DNA of 64,000 nt, from assembly GCF_030463535.1 (NCBI RefSeq), contig NC_132879.1, positions 43,870,970-43,934,969 of the forward strand. Direction: 5' to 3'. A program made the translations under genes and the position numbers. Positions within the stretch are counted from its first letter, which is position 1. The number at the start of each line of letters is the position of its first letter. Source of the DNA: Salminus brasiliensis (lineage: Eukaryota; Chordata; Actinopteri; Characiformes; Bryconidae). This document shows positions 37,436 through 48,140 of the stretch, piece by piece. The notes beneath the pieces are model-generated. The model made no database searches, had not been told where the DNA came from, and worked only from the letters and a program-made list of their open reading frames with translations.

Positions 37436-40400
37436 ATCAAAATCCTTGGAAGAGCACACATCCACCAGTGTGTTTGTAGCTGTAGTTTGTGTAGTGTATT
37501 CCACCCCCGCAAATGAACCATCCAGTGCAAGCTCCACTCTCCCCATTTACATCTATCTGTTCGCTCCTCTGTACACCCATCACTCTATCTGTTGTGCTAT
37601 TTATCTCTATCTATCAGTCTGTCTATCTCTAGCTTTCATTCTCACTCACCCACTCAGCTTGCCTCCTTCCTTCCTCTTCTCCTACTTTCTTTTGCTCGTT
37701 CTCTCTCTCTCTCACTCTTAACCAGCTGCAGGGCTCTCATACACATTATGTAAGAAATGAGCGCTTGGAGCCTTCTCACTCTGTGTGCAGCAGAGCATAG
37801 CTATCGCATTTCAGCTCTCATGCCATGGGACAGGTATGAAGAGGTGTGTGTGTGTGTGTGTGTGGCGGCACTAACCATGTCACCAGGTCACTTATGCTGC
37901 TTTACTTCCTTCTTGTAGAAACTGACACACGAGCAGCTTTCTGATGTGCCGACTGTATTGGACAGGTAAGACGCTCTTCTCCTGTTACTCCAATTTGAAT
38001 ATTATGTACCTGGACAGTGGGCATAATCTCTACTTCTCCAAAAGCGGAAAACCATGCTGGATTTATGGTCTGTGACGTTCAACGTGTAGTGACTGGAAGT
38101 TTGCATTCCAGGCAATTTTATGTATGATTCCCTGATCCGATAATGTGTGCCTCATGCTCTCGCTTTTTTCTTCCTCTGTGTGTTCATATGCACACTCAGG
38201 AGCTGTCTGTTGCCCGTAGCAGAGGAAGAGGAAGCAATGCCAGAGGCAGGTCAGCCGGTGGCCTCGGCAGAGGAGGACACAGCAAGTGAGAGGATATGAT
38301 GCACACCTAGCACTGTGCCAGCTCTGTGGCATAGGAACCAACCTCTGACCTTTTCTTCTTGCGCTGTCTTTATTTTGGTTCTCTTGTCTCCCTACTCTGT
38401 TCTCCACCCCCTCCACCATTAGGTATGACCAAGACGAGCAGTGAAGAGGCAGTTACTGCGCCAAGCTCAGACTCCACGGCTACAGCAGCTGAACCCAGCG
38501 AAGCCCACAGTGAGCCCAGCCAAGCGAAGGACCACCCACCTCCGGATTCCTCAAGGGGAAGTCCACCTACATTAGGCTCCAAAAAGGAGACTCTGGCTCT
38601 CCGAAGCAGGTTCAAGAGAGACTTGGTGAGTACATAGCATTTCGCAGCCATGATCATTTGGAATTGCAGCAAAAATCTGGTCTATCCTGTCCACCTGCTT
38701 GGATTACTTCTGTTTAGTTTCGCTCATAATGTTTATTAAAGCATGCTTAACTCCCATGAGGTTGAATGATTTGGCACCAGTGCAACAACACATGGTATCC
38801 CGTGTTTTCTCTTAGGAAATGTCCCGCAGCATGGAGGCCATAGAAGAGCAGAAAACCCAAGAAGACAGTGAAGCTTCAGTGATCACCGAAAAGGAAGGTA
38901 AATGGAACCTTAACTAGACTTCACTGGTTGCTGATTTTAAAGTAAATCTACTATGGGATCTCAATGTTTTGCCAATAAGATCAGGCTAATGTGGTGTTCC
39001 CCTTGTTGGTGTTCCTGGTCATAATCTTTTTCTGGTCTACTTTTACCTTTTTATAGGTGATGTGTCTGTTTCTGAAGATGCCAGCGATTCAACCAAGGAT
39101 GACCGCAACAGGTGTTGTTTATTCAAATATTGATCATGTTAGAGTTTTATCTGTTTAACCGCACTGTCTGTAATGTTCTCATGTGTCTGTATAATTATCT
39201 TCTATCTTCTATATGCAGCTTATCTCCAACTGACAAAGAGATCGAGGTATGTGTGTGTTTATTGAGACCGCAATTCTTAATTCACAAACATACATATGGT
39301 ATGGGTGTGTAAGTCAATTGGCCTATTCAGTGGTATTAAACTTCTTGTCTGGGCTGTTGTACCAGGCGGAGTTCCACCGCCTCTCATTGGGCTACAAGTG
39401 TGACATGTTCACGCTGGAGAAGAGGCTTCGCCTGGAGGAGCGCTCACGAGACTTGGCTGAGGAGAATGTCCGCAGGGAGGTGTCTAGCTGCCAGGGCCTG
39501 CTTCAGGTGGGTGCTTCAGGTTCCGTAGTGTTCAGACTTTAAATAACCTAATGCAGATTAGGGTAATGTTAAAGCCAGATTTTGTTTACCTTGTGTATCA
39601 CAATGCTCAATACTAAAGAACACAATTAGGAATTTGTATTGAATAAAATGCAGAATTATTTGCTGATTGCTGATGTATTCTTTCCGTTTATGTATATATT
39701 TGAAGTAAAAAATGGCTATATATAACTAGAAATTATCTAATTAAATTACTTTAACATTTATGGCTATTAGCTGACACTCTTATCCAGAGCGACTTAAGGT
39801 TACTCGTATTACAGAGGTGGGCCAACATAACGTTAGGAGTCTTGCCCAAGGACTCTTATTGATGTAGCGCAGCATAGTTACCTACACATTGTGTGGTAGC
39901 TCACTGGCCAGTAGTAGTGTTACGCCACACCAACCATAAATTTGTGTGTATTTATTAATATGAAGGAATTCTAGAAGTTTGAATTGAATGGTTACTGTAG
40001 AGAGAAGCTGATGGTACTTCTAAATGTCTTCCTCTCAATTCTGTAAAACAAGTCAGCAAATGAGTCATTGCCCAGTTCTTGACCACATACTGCTGTTGAT
40101 GACTATCCAAATGTGGGTGCTAGAACACAGCTCTAATTGGCCCAGGATACAATTGTCATAACTGGCTTGAGTGTGGTGTAAATGAATTGTTTTTGCCTGG
40201 AATCTGTTCTATGATCAAAACTTGATTACCTGAGCTTTTATTGTGTTCCTAAGTTTTGGAAAATACAATAAAATGCGTGAAATCTAATCACTTTTATGCA
40301 TCTTTTTAATTAACAATCGCAATGTATTGACTAGCTTAATATAAAATATGCCATACACTTCATTGCAACTATATCTACAGATTGTGATCTACCTTGTGGT

Positions 40401-41443
40401 TACACAAGTAGGCTTTCATCATGTTAGGAGCAACTTGGTCATTTATTAGCTTTATATATGCAAACACTCTTGGTTTCCCCACTACACTTGCACATCAGTG
40501 TTTTCTTCATCACCTGATCTCATGATGAAAAATCCCTTCAAGCTTTTGTGAGACTACTTCCTCAAATGTTCTACAGCAGTTAATGGGTAACTTATTTTAG
40601 GCACCTACTCCAGTGCTGGATTTAAAAAGCTGTAGTTGTGGGTGCTGAACACATGCCACAGCCATTAAAATACAGAATAGTTTTGTTTTTGTGCACTCAG
40701 GCCCTGATCCCCCTGTGTGAGGACGATAACCAGTCTATGGAGATTATCCAACGTCTGCAGAAGAACCTGGACATCCTCATCCAGTCTATGACCAGAGTGT
40801 CCAGCCGCTCTGAGATGCTGGGAGCCATTCACCAGGTCTGTATGTCTTGCTGGTCTTGCATTTGATAATTACAAATGAAAAATGGCTGAAATGCCCAGTA
40901 TTTTCCTACAATGTAAATAGGAGTCCATTTTGGAGTTTACTATTTCTAAATACAAAAAATAAAACCCCAACAAACCAAAACAAGTCTTGTGTGTGGTGTG
41001 AAAATGTCAAAACTGATTATTGCTGTTATCATAGCATATTTGTGCATCTATAGCTATTTAAAATACAGAAAAACATTTGTATTGTTCCACAGAAGCCTGC
41101 AAGTCCTGATTATTATTCTCTGCTAATGTCAGAACTGCGCTATTTGTATGGAACAGTTCAGCAGTGTTCCACATTACTCATGATTCGTGCATGTGATTTA
41201 CTCATGCTGGGCACTGTGTAGGAGAGTCGCATGGGGAAAGCGGTGGAGGTGATGATTCAGCATGTGGAGAACTTGAGGAGGACGTACACTAAAGAGCACG
41301 CCGAACTGATGGAGCTCCGAGAGACCCTCATGCAGAATGAGAGGTCCTTTGGCTCCCACACAGACAGGGGTAAAACACATTCCTGCGATTACAGAAGAGC
41401 TCAGCTTTTCATAAACCCCTCCATTCTCACAGCATTTTATGTA

Positions 41444-41532
<89 letters not shown>

Positions 41533-43162
41533 GTATGCTTCCTTTTGAGTAAATTCGTCTTGATTTGCTTTGTCTGCAGATGATTTCAGGAACAAAAAGC
41601 AGCCAATCTCTCAGTACTACAAGGTGAGTGGAACTTAACCCGTCTCTCTTTCTGTGTGGATTCCTTTCCCCAATTACTTAACGAATGTTAGCCCATGCAA
41701 CCAAATTGTTTGAATTGTTTGCTAGCCTTCTCCCTTATTGTGCTGGTGGTGTCATGTTATGGAGGGAATCCTTTGCAGGGGACTTTCAGATCAAATAAGT
41801 AACATTCTGATGGTTGAGCGATGTGTTGAATGATATGGCAAACACAAGATAAGTTATAGAGATGATGAACAGTGCATGAAAATGACCCAAATATCAAATG
41901 TCAAACATGGTGAATGGCACTTGTGAAAGTTCAGAGCAAAAGGGTACAGAAACGTCCTATTTTCATACCCAAAAAGTTAAACACATGTTCCAATTTATTT
42001 CAGAGGGCAAGAAATTAACCATGTGGTGTGTAAAGGCCTGCAGTAATATTCAGAAACTGAACAAGCAGGTCAACAAGGATCATAAAAGAAAAGCTATGAC
42101 AAAATAAATAACATTGAACTCCTAGTATGCTTGTTTATTTAGTACCCATGGTGTATTTAGAAAATTTAATTCATTAATTTATATTGACTGATTAGCCATA
42201 ACATTTAAAACCATCTGGCTAATGTTGTGTGGTCAAGGACTCCAAGACCTCTGAAGGCGTCTTGTGGTATCTAGTACCCAGATGTTGGAAATGGATCCTT
42301 GAAGTCATGCAAGTTGTGAGATGCGCACATTTGGTAGGCATTAACCACTCCATAACTGGAACGTGGTCGTCTAGCCATCACAATTTGGCTTTTGTCAAAG
42401 TGGCTCAGATCCTTATGTCTTATTTTTCCTTTAACATGTATAGCCTAATATATCCACCCCTAGACATATGAGAGAATCAGTGTTATTTGTGTTACTGGTT
42501 TGTAATTGGTTTTAATTTTCTGGCTGATCAGTGTATTCTCACTAGAACAAGTCACCACCACTAATGATTGCAAATTAGATGCCCAAGCGCTCTCAGCAAC
42601 GACCATCAGAGCCTTTAATGTCATGAGCTCTATTCCTTGTCTTTGTTTTCTGTAGCCGGCTCCTCGCCGGGTCAGCATAGCTGCCATCCCACGTGGAGGA
42701 CCAATGCACTTTGACATGGTAAGCAAAGCTAGTTGGCTACCCTAAAGCAGTTCCAGACTAGATGTGCACTGGAGAGCAAGCAAGTGACTTTGTCCATTTT
42801 GAATCCGCAGACTAAAGATTGCACGGAGACTGAGGCAGAGAGGCTGTCCCGTAGATCACCTTGGTGAGTGTGTGTATATAATAAAAAAAGGCCTTCTACC
42901 ATATCAGTATGCAGTCAGCATTGCCCTGCAACTTTTCTTGAGTCCACAGAGGTCCTGTTCAAGACATGAGTCTCAAACAAACTCTGGAATAACTTTGCTC
43001 CCCGAGATTGTAGTTTTTTTTTTTTTTAGGGAAAAACTGAACAGTTTGACCCTTTTCACTGATCATTGAACTCATGAATCACTTGATGGGACTTTGGTAA
43101 AATCTTTGGAATGAGGATTGGGATTTTGAGAATAACAGTGGCCTAGTGATAATGGTGGGATA

Positions 43163-43247
<85 letters not shown>

Positions 43248-46200
43248 TTTTTTAGACTGATCATTGGCACACAATCTCAAACACTTTACCACTCTGGAGG
43301 ACACTTGAACATCTGGCAACACAGGACTGGGGACCAATGTCCCCAATGAAAATTGTGTGATTTTCACACAAATGCCTTTTAAGTCTAGTATTCTGGAAAT
43401 GAGGGAACGCTGATTCCAGACCTGACCCTAAGAGTGTTTTGAGGCATGTCGGCCGTGCTCTCGCACCATGTACCTCATATCTCAGCACTTTGAGACAAGG
43501 GTGTGTGTGTGACGCTTCACAGGAACGTGGTGGGGAAGAATTCTCATCGGCCACCACTAAAACGTTTCATTAGCACTGGAGGTTTGGCTGAGACAGATGG
43601 GCCTGCTCTTATTAATAGGTAAGAACCTCCGCTCTGACCGTGACCGCCGCCGCCTGCTACTCATGTTTTGCTATGGCATCTGCCAAAAGTCATTACAGGA
43701 ATACTTCATCCAAAATGCTAATGTAGCTGACAAGAAACTAAGCTAGCGTTAAATTTCATCTTATTTGCATCATGATATCAAGTGGACTTTGACACAACTG
43801 ACATTGGTAAGCTAATGAGGTCCTATGACTAGAGGTCTGTGCAAGGAGGAGAAAGGTCAGTGTTGAGGACTGTTGAGCTGAACTGCTAAATTATGGTCCA
43901 TATACTAAAACAGCTATGACTTATTTTAAAGAGCCTCTCTTTGTCCCTACAAGTGGGTTTTGTCCCTGTGCCTTTAAGCCTGATAGCCTGTATGTTAATG
44001 AAATTTGTTCCAATTGGCTGCCCTGTTTTCTTTGTCTTTTCAAAAAGCGATCCGGACTTAAAATTCCTTAGAAATCCCGGGTCATGCTGCTAGTCATCGG
44101 CAGCCGGAACCTGAGAGCACAATTGACCATTCTCTCTCTGGGCGGGAAGGTGGCTCTTACTCCCATATGTATCGGCGGCAGTTTGAAAACACATGCTCAT
44201 GTATTGAGGGAAGCACCCTTTGGTGAGCATTGCAAGTGTCTAAATTGGGCAGGAAAAGTTGGATAAATTTATAAAAAAAAAAAGAAAAGGACTAAACTGC
44301 TGTAAACTGGATATATGTAAATGCTGGTTTCTGTGACCTTTCATCTAAGCTTTTGTAAATGGACTGCTTGGACAGAGGGGTGAATTGTACATTCAGAAAC
44401 CCTAAGTGTTTACATAAATCAGCAACGGTCACTTTAAGACTTTGAAATGTATAGAATATATAATTCAACAATGAACCAATGTGATTTAGGGCTTTATTAA
44501 GGCAAATAATTTTTTTAAGTTTTAACCATGTAAAATTGTATCAACTGGTTTTATCTGGGCTACCATCAACAGTGTTGGCATTTTCAAATGAAGTATTCCT
44601 TAGTGTGTGCCACAAGTTCTTTCGTCAGAACCTCAACAGAGTCTCACCAGGTCAGCACCGGGCGATTCAGCTTTGTGAACTGTATGCAGGTACGGCTATG
44701 ACACAGATTCACACTCTGAAGAGGAGCAAAAGGAGGAGGAAGTCCAGCTTAAGAGGAAGTCCAGCCTAACTGAGCTGGGCATCAAAATCACCTCCCTGAT
44801 AATGCCATCCAAGACGTTAGTGTGTTTTTCCGAGTCGCACGCTTTGCTGTTTCCACTGAAGCTTTGAGCACGGATTTTCGCCAAGTAACACTCTTGCTTT
44901 TGGCTCAAGGAGCTGCTCACTGAGGAGAAAACTAACCTTTTTTTTTTTTTTTTTTTTAAATTCTGATTGGGGGGGGGGTAAGACAAATTGTCCTCAAAAG
45001 TGAATCACCTAAAGATTTGCATGGTCTGTCTGTAGAGCTTAATAATGGGGGTAAATTGTGGGAATACTGCACCACTGTGGTCTTCAAGTGTAGAGGACAT
45101 TAGAAGTAGTCATTTGGCCCTTTGTTGTGATACTAATACATTTAGCAGTCCCTGCAGGACTTCACATGTAAATGCACTTGAGTTCCACAGTAGTACAATG
45201 CACTGCTGTTGGGTATTTCTTTGGCATGATGTATATGCTACATGTTGATGCATTTTGAGTAGTATTGTTAAGGCTTGTTTTGCAATTCAGTCAGTAATTT
45301 AAGAAATACCCACAGTGCTTTAAGTATTCGCTTGTGTACTTGATTTAAATCTTGCTTTACATTTACAGCTTTCACATAATCTTCAAATTTGAATGTTGGC
45401 CTTTTTTTCCTCTTAATTTCTCAGGAATATGACACTTTCTATTTTCTACTTTCAGGTCTTTCTCCATGCTGAATTTGTTGAGCATTGCCTGCATTAATAC
45501 ATTCTCTTTGCTGAGTGTGCCACAGCAGCTGGTAGAGATGCTCCCAACCTATATAATCACCCTAGCTTAGCAAAAACCCTATCTCCGTTTTATTTATTGC
45601 TATTTTTAAGCTGACAAAATAGTTGTGACTTGAATAGTAATTTTAAAAGATTTTATTCCAAGTCATTTTGAAGCATTTCTATTGGTCTGTTCCTCATACT
45701 GTATACTCATACCCTACTGAAGTTTCTCAAAGAAAATCAGAAATATTCATGGGAATTGCCGATCAGTGTAAGTTGGAATTCTGCCCACAGTGCTGCTGGA
45801 GAGCGGAGGACATGCCTTGCTTTCTGTTGCAGACAAAACTGCTGTGTCCTGCTCTCAGCCTAACCGCATAGCCACTAAAACCTACTGCCTCTTCTTTTCT
45901 CCTCCTCAAAGGGCTGTGTTAAGTGTCTCATGGTCCTGCTGCTGCTGTTCATTTTTCACAGCACTCACTATTTATCTTTTCCTCTTTCACCCCTCAGTTC
46001 AAACAGTCCGAGTCCAACAGAACAGACAGCACCCTGCCTGGTTGAGACGCGGCCTGCCATGGCGACCAGAAGCCCCTGGGTGTGGGTGGCCATGTTGGTG
46101 GTTCTGGCTGCTCTCCTGGCCCTGTTGGCTAGCCTGGTGATACAGCCAGCTGTGGACGCAGCCCCTGTGGGCACCGGGGACTCCTGGATGACCATCCAGC

Positions 46201-46253
46201 AGCTTCTGTGGCCCTATACAGGGCTCCGGCACAACGGGCAGCCCCCTGTGTGA
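19262..46253 (+). CDS. irag2: irag2 (lrmp / Jaw1), ER and nuclear-envelope coiled-coil KASH-like protein, 38 coding exons
   Basis: Coding exons: 19262-19886, 20359-20469, 21108-21288, 22057-22115, 22219-22294, 22423-22581, 22795-22912, 24246-24296, 24890-24967, 25066-25122, 25854-25913, 26000-26064, 26181-26277, 27538-27675, 28105-28206, 28587-28664, 30347-30498, 31212-31323, 32368-32692, 33626-33678, 34192-34303, 35334-35511, 35974-36052, 37919-37965, 38200-38285, 38423-38625, 38816-38897, 39057-39111, 39219-39246, 39366-39506, 40701-40835, 41222-41369, 41580-41623, 42656-42718, 42811-42863, 43523-43618, 44690-44815, 45998-46253. They sum to 4,629 nt, one open frame of 1,542 codons plus stop. 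The N-terminus has [19 protein letters not shown]; a conserved block (residues 246-305) has [20 protein letters not shown]; coiled coils cover about 351-546, 686-773 and 1190-1330; an acidic low-complexity part lies between; the tail has a membrane segment at 1485-1507. Irag proteins bind IP3 receptors; zebrafish Lrmp is needed for pronuclear attachment. The donor of the exon ending at 22581 is chosen to keep frame. The protein is much longer than the mammalian form (about 555 residues). Confidence 0.93.
22611..22640. repeat. (TTTA)n microsatellite
   Basis: A run of TTTA tetranucleotides just downstream of an irag2 splice donor. Confidence 0.9.
22936..23335. mobile_element. 400-bp MITE with about 65-bp terminal inverted repeats
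   Basis: The left end (CAGGTGCTGGTCATATTTAG, continuing through ATCATGAAAGTTGATTTATT) is inverted at the right end (ATTACTGAAATAAATCAACT to TGACCAGCACCTA). TA dinucleotides flank both ends (22934-22935 and 23336-23337), consistent with a Tc1/mariner-derived non-autonomous element. The interior has no coding capacity. It lies 23 bases after an irag2 splice donor (exon ending 22912). Confidence 0.85.
23620..23760. repeat. Short fish dispersed repeat
   Basis: The sequence contains TTCAGTTCTGGCTCTGGATG, AAACACACCTAATTAACCTG and TGATGAGTTAAATCAAGTGTG. This arrangement resembles dispersed repeats widespread in fish introns. It is degenerate and has no coding capacity. Confidence 0.4.
24472..24770. 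mobile_element. MITE with TAGGAGTGGGCAATG / CATTGCCCACCCCTA ends
   Basis: The two ends are inverted copies of each other over about 15 bases with one mismatch, and the interior has the ATTATATTGTGATT and GGCTGCACAATAT sequences seen in non-autonomous fish DNA transposons. No target duplication is clear. It lies in an irag2 intron. Confidence 0.65.
26500..27270 (+). pseudogene. Heavily decayed Tc1-like transposon in an irag2 intron
   Basis: A broken reading frame around 26880-27000 reads [18 protein letters not shown] and KIKVFERPS, resembling the Tc1 transposase region around the second catalytic Asp (DN-PKH) and the following WPS motif. The 3' part contains ATTGTTGCTAAAGGTGGCAT and GATCTGAAACCATTTGGTGC, typical of the non-coding end of an old fish Tc1-like family. 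Multiple stops and frame breaks show long inactivity. End points are approximate. Confidence 0.6.
27738..27835. repeat. Half-copy of a dispersed repeat (AGTGGTCTCAACCCTCCTCC)
   Basis: The sequence ACCAGTGGTCTCAACCC followed by CTCCTGGAGAACTACC matches the pattern at 58112-58190 (ACCAGTGGTCTCCAACCC, CCTGGAGGCC) and at 61915-61980. It is one arm of the palindromic element that appears complete at about 61912-62372. Confidence 0.5.
28947..29312 (-). mobile_element. tRNA-related SINE-like repeat with inverted ends and internal CA tract
   Basis: On the minus strand the element begins GGGGCAGTGGTGGCTCAGCG and contains a box A-like TGGCTCAGCGGTTAG (29289-29303) and a box B-like GGTTCGATACC (29248-29258), the internal RNA polymerase III promoter signs of a tRNA-derived SINE. 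The opposite end also reads GCAGTGGTGGCTCTGTGGTT, so the termini are inverted copies. A (CA)n tract lies at about 29083-29122. The element sits in an irag2 intron. Confidence 0.7.
29083..29122. repeat. (CA)n microsatellite inside the SINE-like repeat
   Basis: About 40 bases of uninterrupted CA dinucleotides. Confidence 0.95.
32368..32692 (+). CDS. irag2: irag2 large acidic internal exon
   Basis: At 325 nt this is the longest internal exon. It encodes a Glu/Asp/Gly-rich, probably disordered segment (for example [17 protein letters not shown] and [12 protein letters not shown]) without coiled-coil spacing. It ends in phase 1 at TGTG|GTAAGA. If unspliced, the frame runs only 13 codons into the intron before a stop, so this exon is not a separate gene. 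Confidence 0.85.
36657..36716. repeat. (TG)n(TATG)n microsatellite
   Basis: About 37 bases of TG followed by TATG tetranucleotides, in an irag2 intron. Confidence 0.95.
37373..37432. repeat. (TG)n microsatellite
   Basis: About 60 bases of TG repeat in an irag2 intron. A pyrimidine-rich tract (CTATCT, TCTCTC, CCTTCC blocks) follows at about 37545-37725. Confidence 0.95.
39366..41369 (+). CDS. irag2: irag2 conserved C-terminal coiled-coil exons
   Basis: Three exons (39366-39506, 40701-40835, 41222-41369) encode residues about 1190-1330. The first has [20 protein letters not shown], a signature of the IRAG/LRMP coiled coil; the second has [16 protein letters not shown]; the third has [19 protein letters not shown]. 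This part corresponds best to the mammalian LRMP core, and in IRAG proteins the coiled coil is implicated in binding IP3 receptors. The exon borders are all phase-compatible GT-AG. Confidence 0.88.
39755..39945. repeat. Fish dispersed repeat (GACACTCTTATCCAGAGCGACTTA)
   Basis: The core CTTATCCAGAGCGACTTA is a very common fish interspersed-repeat motif. Related but degenerate copies are visible at about 37165-37190 (ATTATCCAGAGCAGCTTAC) and 55490-55650. This copy also keeps the downstream GTCTTGCCCAAGGACTCTTA. It is non-coding. Confidence 0.5.
41447..41526. repeat. Compound (TG)n(TA)n microsatellite
   Basis: TG repeats run directly into TA repeats, about 80 bases in all, in an irag2 intron. 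Confidence 0.95.
42183..42536 (-). mobile_element. Internally deleted mariner/Tc1-type element, copy A
   Basis: The left end TTGACTGATTAGCCATAACA and right end TCTGGCTGATCAGTGTA are imperfect inverted repeats. The interior contains GTCGTCTAGCCATCACAATT, the reverse of which (AATTGTGATGGCTAGA) occurs in copy B at 59394-59864. In both, the sequence lies near the N-terminus of the ancestral transposase, here in minus orientation. Nearly all of the catalytic region is missing. It lies in an irag2 intron. Confidence 0.75.
43165..43246. repeat. (TG)n microsatellite
   Basis: About 80 bases of uninterrupted TG, the longest dinucleotide array in the window. Confidence 0.95.
44040..44290 (+). mobile_element. 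Probable truncated SINE with A-rich tail
   Basis: The sequence contains CATCGGCAGCCGGAACCTGA, GAGCACAATTGACCATTCTC and TCTCTGGGCGGGAAGGTGGC, known from a fish SINE-type repeat. It ends in an A-rich tail (AATTTATAAAAAAAAAAAGA). The middle is shortened compared with what I recall of the family. It lies in an irag2 intron. Confidence 0.5.
45998..46253 (+). CDS. irag2: irag2 terminal coding exon: transmembrane segment and KASH-like tail
   Basis: The exon follows acceptor CCCCTCAG and ends with TGA at 46251-46253. It encodes a linker, then a hydrophobic segment from [14 protein letters not shown] to SLVI (residues about 1485-1507), then 35 luminal residues ending [15 protein letters not shown]. 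Jaw1/LRMP is a tail-anchored ER and outer nuclear membrane protein whose C-terminus acts as a KASH domain that binds SUN proteins. Classical nesprin KASH peptides end PPPX; here the last four residues are QPPV. Confidence 0.9.
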
Positions 46254-47039
46254 AAGCTGGATCAGCCAGTGGCTCTGAACCATCAGCTCCCTCTACCAAA
46301 CCGAAGGCTGAGAGACCTGTATCGGTATGCTGTGGATTTGCGTGCATTAGGATCGAACACTTTGAAATGGAATCGACTACATGGACGTCTGTGGTGGATG
46401 TGGCCGAAGTACTCTACAGAACTATTAAACTCTGCGTGAGCTCTTGCTTAATGGGGGGAGGGTATGGCCGATGGGTTTGTAAAGAAGCTGCTGACGGCCT
46501 GCTTGTCAATTGTCATTGTCACATGCAACTGCAAATATTTATTAGACATTTTGCACATGCTTTCCAGTCATGTCACTGACTTCACTGTTGTATCAGCCAG
46601 TCATGTTTTGGGGCGGGGCATTTTTCTAATCAATCAGGAAAAGGAGATTTGCATTTGGCTCTCTGCACTTGAACCCTTGCCCTTTGAAGGTTTATGGACA
46701 CAGAATGGCATTTGAGATTTGCCAGGAGAGGCTGCCTTTTTACTTTGTTTTTTTTTTTTTTACATTCAGGAGGGCACAACAATGCTTTTACTGACAGTTG
46801 AAGGAGTCCTGAACTGCCGTTTTAAAACGTTCTGTTTGGAAGTAGACCATAACTTATTATTTTACAGTTTTATTGCTTTAGCCTGTGAATATCTACTAGC
46901 GGTTTTTGCTTTTATTAATCTTTTGGTTTTGCACTTTTTTCTTTTTTTCTTCTTTCCAGAATGTTCTCGCTTTGATGTGCACTGTTATGAAATCAAACAC
47001 TTTTGTATGTTCCAAAGATGGGAGGAAAAAAAATGGCAC

Positions 47040-47045
47040 AATAAA
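47040..47045 (+). terminator. irag2: Polyadenylation signal AATAAA, irag2
   Basis: First canonical AATAAA downstream of the irag2 stop codon, about 790 bases after it. Later alternatives are at 47374 and 47996. Confidence 0.5.
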
Positions 47046-48010
47046 GTAACTGATGCAGTTGCAATCACAACTTGCTGCAGAAAGCTAAATCTGATTGATG
47101 CAGCTTGTGCTGGGCTTTGAGTAGTCGTCTTCGTAGGATGTCCAAAGTGACAATTAGTGCCTTACACCTTCCTCCTGACTACTTTGTGTCCAATATGTTG
47201 TACTGTTTGTTTGCTGCTATTTTTGCAGCTCTTCTGAAGGTGGTGCAATCAAGACAATCTTTGATTGTTAAATATGTGAATAATGTTTTTAGATGAATTA
47301 TTAATTGCAGTAGTAGACAACAGCACACGTTATAAAGCTGCAGATTTGGTACATGCTGTGACTAACGCTCGCCAATAAATCAGTGTTCCGTCAGTGGGTA
47401 AAGCTACTGACATGCAGGTGGAAGAAAGAGGACACTTGTCAGTTCATTCTTCTGTTTACTCCATTGTTCTTGGCAAAATCGAGCATACTGCTTGAACTTA
47501 ATGCATCATCCTTTCAGCCAGCCAGCCCATACAGCAATTGTTGGTTCCGTTTCTTAGACAAATTGCGCCTCATGGACCTGGCTTGTAATTCGCCCCCACA
47601 CTCATGTTTTGCCAGCTAAAGATTCATTTTCAGTTATATTTTTACCATTTCTGTAGTCTTGGTTTCAAGCCATGCTGGCTTATTGTTTCACATACTTCAT
47701 GCCTTATGCACAAGATAAGCTGTACTTTAATTGATATGGTTAAAGTACAGCTTATGTGGTTTGGGGTGGAAACCTTTTTGGAGAAACTAGTAAGAATTGT
47801 TCAGCAATGGGAAGCAGGTGTTTAATGTTTTATGCCTCTAAAATCCTCTAAAATGATTACATGAAATAGGTTAAAATATCCTATGTATTCTATAATGCAT
47901 ATATTTGCATTATAGACATTACCCTTAGTTCACATCACCACTATAAAGAAATTGGTGCGTTTCTCTACCGTAAATCATTTTACATCAAAACACTGAATAA
48001 AGTTGCAGTT

Positions 48011-48016
48011 TTTAAT
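48011..48016 (-). terminator. dnai7: Polyadenylation signal ATTAAA (variant), dnai7
   Basis: Nearest recognisable signal downstream of the dnai7 stop on the minus strand, about 125 bases beyond it. It is a common variant of AATAAA. Confidence 0.4.
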
Positions 48017-48140
48017 TTCAGTAAACATTGTTGCCAACTGCTAATAATGCCCAACAAGCCCTGCTGTTGGATGGGAATTTGATATGACTTTAACAGAATT
48101 GGGAGTAAAGCATCAGCACTATGTTTGTTTAAACAGCTCG

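Larger units (their letters stand above)
46254..48140 (+). other. irag2 3' untranslated region and convergent gap to dnai7
   Basis: No gene is seen between the irag2 stop (46253) and the dnai7 stop (48141). Canonical plus-strand AATAAA signals occur at 47040-47045, 47374-47379 and 47996-48001. For dnai7 on the minus strand an ATTAAA variant lies at 48011-48016 (plus-strand tttaat), about 125 bases past its stop. The two genes converge and their transcripts may overlap if the distal irag2 signal is used. Confidence 0.55.

Noticed and set aside
36656..37721. Cys-Val repeat frames in irag2 introns
   Set aside because: These are translations of (TG)n microsatellites.
45790..46140. 116-codon Trp/Cys-rich frame overlapping the end of irag2
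   Set aside because: It is the shifted-frame shadow of the terminal irag2 exon; the true frame gives the transmembrane and KASH-like tail.
19262..46253. Assignment as irag1 (mrvi1)
   Set aside because: The paralogue shares the coiled coil and N-terminal motifs, but the position between bcat1 and dnai7 is that of LRMP/IRAG2.
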